From positions 1-6,099 of the forward strand of contig NZ_JADEXF010000249.1 of the NCBI RefSeq assembly GCF_015207245.1: DNA of 6,099 nucleotides. The letters are read 5' to 3'. Under the pieces are notes generated by a model. It saw only the letters and a program-made list of their open reading frames with translations, ran no database searches and had not been told where the DNA came from. The number at the start of each line of letters is the position of its first letter. Positions within the stretch are counted from its first letter, which is position 1. The translations under genes were made by a program, and so were the position numbers. Positions 4,327 through 6,099 of this stretch are shown piece after piece. The stretch is from Nostoc cf. edaphicum LEGE 07299. Lineage in GTDB: Bacteria > Cyanobacteriota > Cyanobacteriia > Cyanobacteriales > Nostocaceae.

Positions 4327-6033
4327 ATGTTGGATTTGCTGATTCAAAACGGGTTAATTTTCGATGGTTTAGGCTCTCCACCTGTTCGCGGAGATATCGG
4401 CATTCAAAACGGATGCATTGTCACCCTTGCACCCTCCTTAACTACCCCAGCGCGTGAAGTGTTTGATGCTTCTGGGTTATGGGTGACACCTGGATTTATA
4501 GATATTCATACCCACTACGATTTAGAGTTAGAAATTGCACCAGGATTGAGTGAATCAGTGCGTCATGGAGTTACCAGCGTGGTTATTGGTAACTGTAGCT
4601 TGTCTATTGCGATCGCAGAACCCCAAATCCTGGCTGATATTTTTCAGAGGGTAGAGACACTTTCCCATCGGCTGATTGCAAAATGGCTACAAAAGTCGGT
4701 TTCCTGGCAGACACCAGCAGAATATTTACAGCATTTGCAACAGTTACCCCTTGGCCCCAATGTTGCCCCAATGTTTGGACACAGTGCTTTACGCGCTCAT
4801 GTGATGGGATTAGAACGCAGTTTAACTGTTCAGCCGACAAAATTTGAACTAAATCTTATGCAGCGCATAGCCACAGATGCAATAGATGCTGGCTTTATTG
4901 GTATTTCTATTGATATGTTTCCCTGGCATCGCATGAGTGGAGAATGGCAAGGGTGTACAATTCCCTCTCAACACGCGAAATTTAATGAATATGCAATGTT
5001 GGCGGATTTATCTCGGCGGTGCGATCGCGTTTTTCAAGTCACACCCAATTTACAACGACTTGCTTCCTTTGTGGATATTCTGCGTATGGGTTCAGGGATT
5101 GGACAAAAACCACTGCGGTTAACAGTTCTATCTGCTTTAGATGCCGTACACGATCGCAAACTATGGCGAATATTTTCCCCCCTACTTTTTATTTGGAATC
5201 GGCTTCTAAATGGTAATGTGCGCTTTCAAACCTTAACGGAACCCTTCACCATTTACTCTGATGGATCTGTGACTCCCTTATTTGAAGAATTCTCCACAGG
5301 CGCACAACTCAATGGCTGTCAGTCACGAGAAGAAAGACAACAACTATGGGCATCGGAAATATTTAGTCGTCAGTTTCGCCAAGAATGGCTGAGTAAACGG
5401 CGTAAATCATTCCATCGTCAGTTAGATTTGATGGAAGTTATTCACTGTCCCGAAGCAAGTTGGCAAGGATTAAGTTTTGCCCAAATTGCTCGTCAAAACC
5501 AACAAGAACCAGTGGATTTATTTATCCACGCATTACAAAAATACGATACAGATTTACGCTGGGTGGCGACAGGAGCAAACGATCGCCTAAAACCCCGTTT
5601 AGCGATGATGCAGCATCCGCATATTTTGCCTGGTTTTACCGATGCTGGCGCTCATGTCCGTAACCTGGGCTACTATGATGGAGCTTTGTCTTTGCTCAAA
5701 CAAGCAGTTGCAACGAAGTTCCTTTCACCGGAAGCTGCGATTTGCCGAGTTACCGGAGAACCTGCTGGTTGGTTTCGTCTGGATACGGGAGTTCTCAAAG
5801 TTGGTGCGAAAGCGGATATAGTTTTACTCGATCCCAATGCTTTAAATCAGCCAATTAGCCCGCAAGTGCAGATATCAGATCCCGTTTTAGATGGTGAACC
5901 TCGGATGGTTAAGCGTGGTTCGGATGAAATTGTGCAAGGGGTTTATATTAATGGGGTTCAGGTTGTTTGTCGGGGTAAAGTGAGCGATCGCTTGGGGCGT
6001 GAAAAGTTGGGAAGTGTTTTGTTTCCTGTTTGA
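4327..6033 (+). CDS. Metal-dependent amidohydrolase, D-aminoacylase-like (Amidohydro_3)
   Basis: The protein has 568 residues, starts at ATG 4327 behind a modest AAAGGG site (4311-4316), and has no signal peptide, so it should act in the cytoplasm. The N-terminal part (1-56) is the small beta sandwich ending in V-T-P-G-F-I-D-I. H-T-H at 61-63 is the metal-binding HxH, and G-N-C at 88-90 places Cys90 where D-aminoacylases have a zinc-binding cysteine. G-H-S (151-153) and T-D-A-G-A-H (438-443) follow; Asp439 is the expected catalytic aspartate. The C-terminus returns to the sandwich (G-V-L-K-V-G-A-K-A-D-I-V-L, 488-500). Family members remove acyl groups from N-acyl-D-amino acids or related cyclic or amide substrates. 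The segments where D-aminoacylase has its two further metal histidines read Q-V-T-P-N (237-241) and L-T-V-L-S-A (265-270), with none. The substrate is therefore unknown. It is also longer than typical D-aminoacylases (about 480). It stands alone after a 328-bp spacer. Confidence 0.9.
   Translation: MLDLLIQNGLIFDGLGSPPVRGDIGIQNGCIVTLAPSLTTPAREVFDASGLWVTPGFIDIHTHYDLELEIAPGLSESVRHGVTSVVIGNCSLSIAIAEPQILADIFQRVETLSHRLIAKWLQKSVSWQTPAEYLQHLQQLPLGPNVAPMFGHSALRAHVMGLERSLTVQPTKFELNLMQRIATDAIDAGFIGISIDMFPWHRMSGEWQGCTIPSQHAKFNEYAMLADLSRRCDRVFQVTPNLQRLASFVDILRMGSGIGQKPLRLTVLSALDAVHDRKLWRIFSPLLFIWNRLLNGNVRFQTLTEPFTIYSDGSVTPLFEEFSTGAQLNGCQSREERQQLWASEIFSRQFRQEWLSKRRKSFHRQLDLMEVIHCPEASWQGLSFAQIARQNQQEPVDLFIHALQKYDTDLRWVATGANDRLKPRLAMMQHPHILPGFTDAGAHVRNLGYYDGALSLLKQAVATKFLSPEAAICRVTGEPAGWFRLDTGVLKVGAKADIVLLDPNALNQPISPQVQISDPVLDGEPRMVKRGSDEIVQGVYINGVQVVCRGKVSDRLGREKLGSVLFPV
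4609..4616. repeat. HIP1 octamer
   Basis: Perfect GCGATCGC encoding A-I-A (residues 95-97) just after the metal-binding Cys90 of the amidohydrolase. Confidence 0.9.
5021..5028. repeat. HIP1 octamer
   Basis: Perfect GCGATCGC in a different reading phase, contributing to C-D-R (residues 232-234) of the amidohydrolase, just before the altered Q-V-T-P-N segment. Confidence 0.9.
5984..5991. repeat. HIP1 octamer
   Basis: Perfect GCGATCGC contributing to S-D-R (residues 553-555) near the C-terminus of the amidohydrolase. Confidence 0.9.
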
Positions 6034-6060
6034 ATTATCTCACGCAGAGACGCAAAGAGA
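6033..6060 (-). repeat. Dispersed 'CTCACGCAGAGACGCAAAG' repeat
   Basis: The repeat begins at the last base of the amidohydrolase stop codon. Its reverse complement, TCTTTGCG-TCTCTGCG-TGAGATAA, matches the interrupted copy at 4074-4089 plus 4144-4153. The amidohydrolase gene is thus bracketed by inverted copies of the same repeat, about 1.9 kb apart. The remaining 39 bases of the window (6061-6099) are AT-rich and show no recognisable terminator or gene. Confidence 0.65.
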
Positions 6061-6099
6061 AGTTTAAAAATTTAACATTGAATTGCTTTTACCCCACAC

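Noticed and set aside
3944..4342. 132-codon ORF overlapping the Fic 3' end and the spacer
   Set aside because: It consists of the shifted Fic frame and translated repeats, has no motif, and ends inside the amidohydrolase start.

Overview
This window looks like chromosomal DNA of a filamentous, probably heterocyst-forming cyanobacterium (Nostoc/Anabaena type). The sequence is AT-rich and has four perfect HIP1 octamers (GCGATCGC). Its intergenic spaces are filled with small dispersed repeats of kinds familiar from Nostocales: GGGTGCGTTA inverted repeats, CCCCAGT-type heptamers, 'TCTCACGCA...CGCAAAG' elements and GCGATGTCT...GGGCTAC elements. The lineage call rests on these signatures only; no search was run. 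All supported genes are on the + strand.

Layout. Positions 3-119 hold the last 38 codons of a homoserine O-acetyltransferase (MetX-type) gene, including the GHDAFL motif with the catalytic histidine. Positions 120-460 are a repeat-filled spacer: a 79-bp inverted repeat with two alternative right arms, then two 29-bp repeat copies at a 36-bp period lying inside a doubtful 56-codon ORF. A strong ribosome binding site at 449-453 precedes the ATG at 461, but that frame carries only the N-terminal part of a protein. One extra T in a T6 run (575-580) appears to separate it from the NTF2-like, membrane-anchored protein read from 585 to 1181. Eight bases later a family 2 membrane glycosyltransferase begins (1190-2494). 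A 488-residue Fic-domain protein follows after 37 bases (2532-3998).

Positions 3999-4326 are a second spacer packed with repeats, including what looks like one small element inserted into another with an 8-bp target duplication. The last gene (4327-6033) is a metal-dependent amidohydrolase of the D-aminoacylase/AmdHyd_3 type. Its central metal-binding histidines seem to be replaced. The window ends in another dispersed repeat (6033-6060).

How the genes may work together. The NTF2-like protein and the glycosyltransferase are close enough to be one transcription unit. Both are predicted in the membrane, the former with its domain outside the cytoplasm, so a joint role in an envelope glycolipid or polysaccharide is a reasonable inference but unproven. 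The Fic protein (probable AMP transfer or related protein modification) could be co-transcribed with them. The amidohydrolase probably has its own promoter. I see no CRISPR array, tRNA, rRNA or full-size insertion sequence. The most notable observations are the apparent frameshift in the signal peptide, a repeat element inserted in frame in a coding region, the nested repeat insertion, and two enzymes (Fic and amidohydrolase) with altered motifs.
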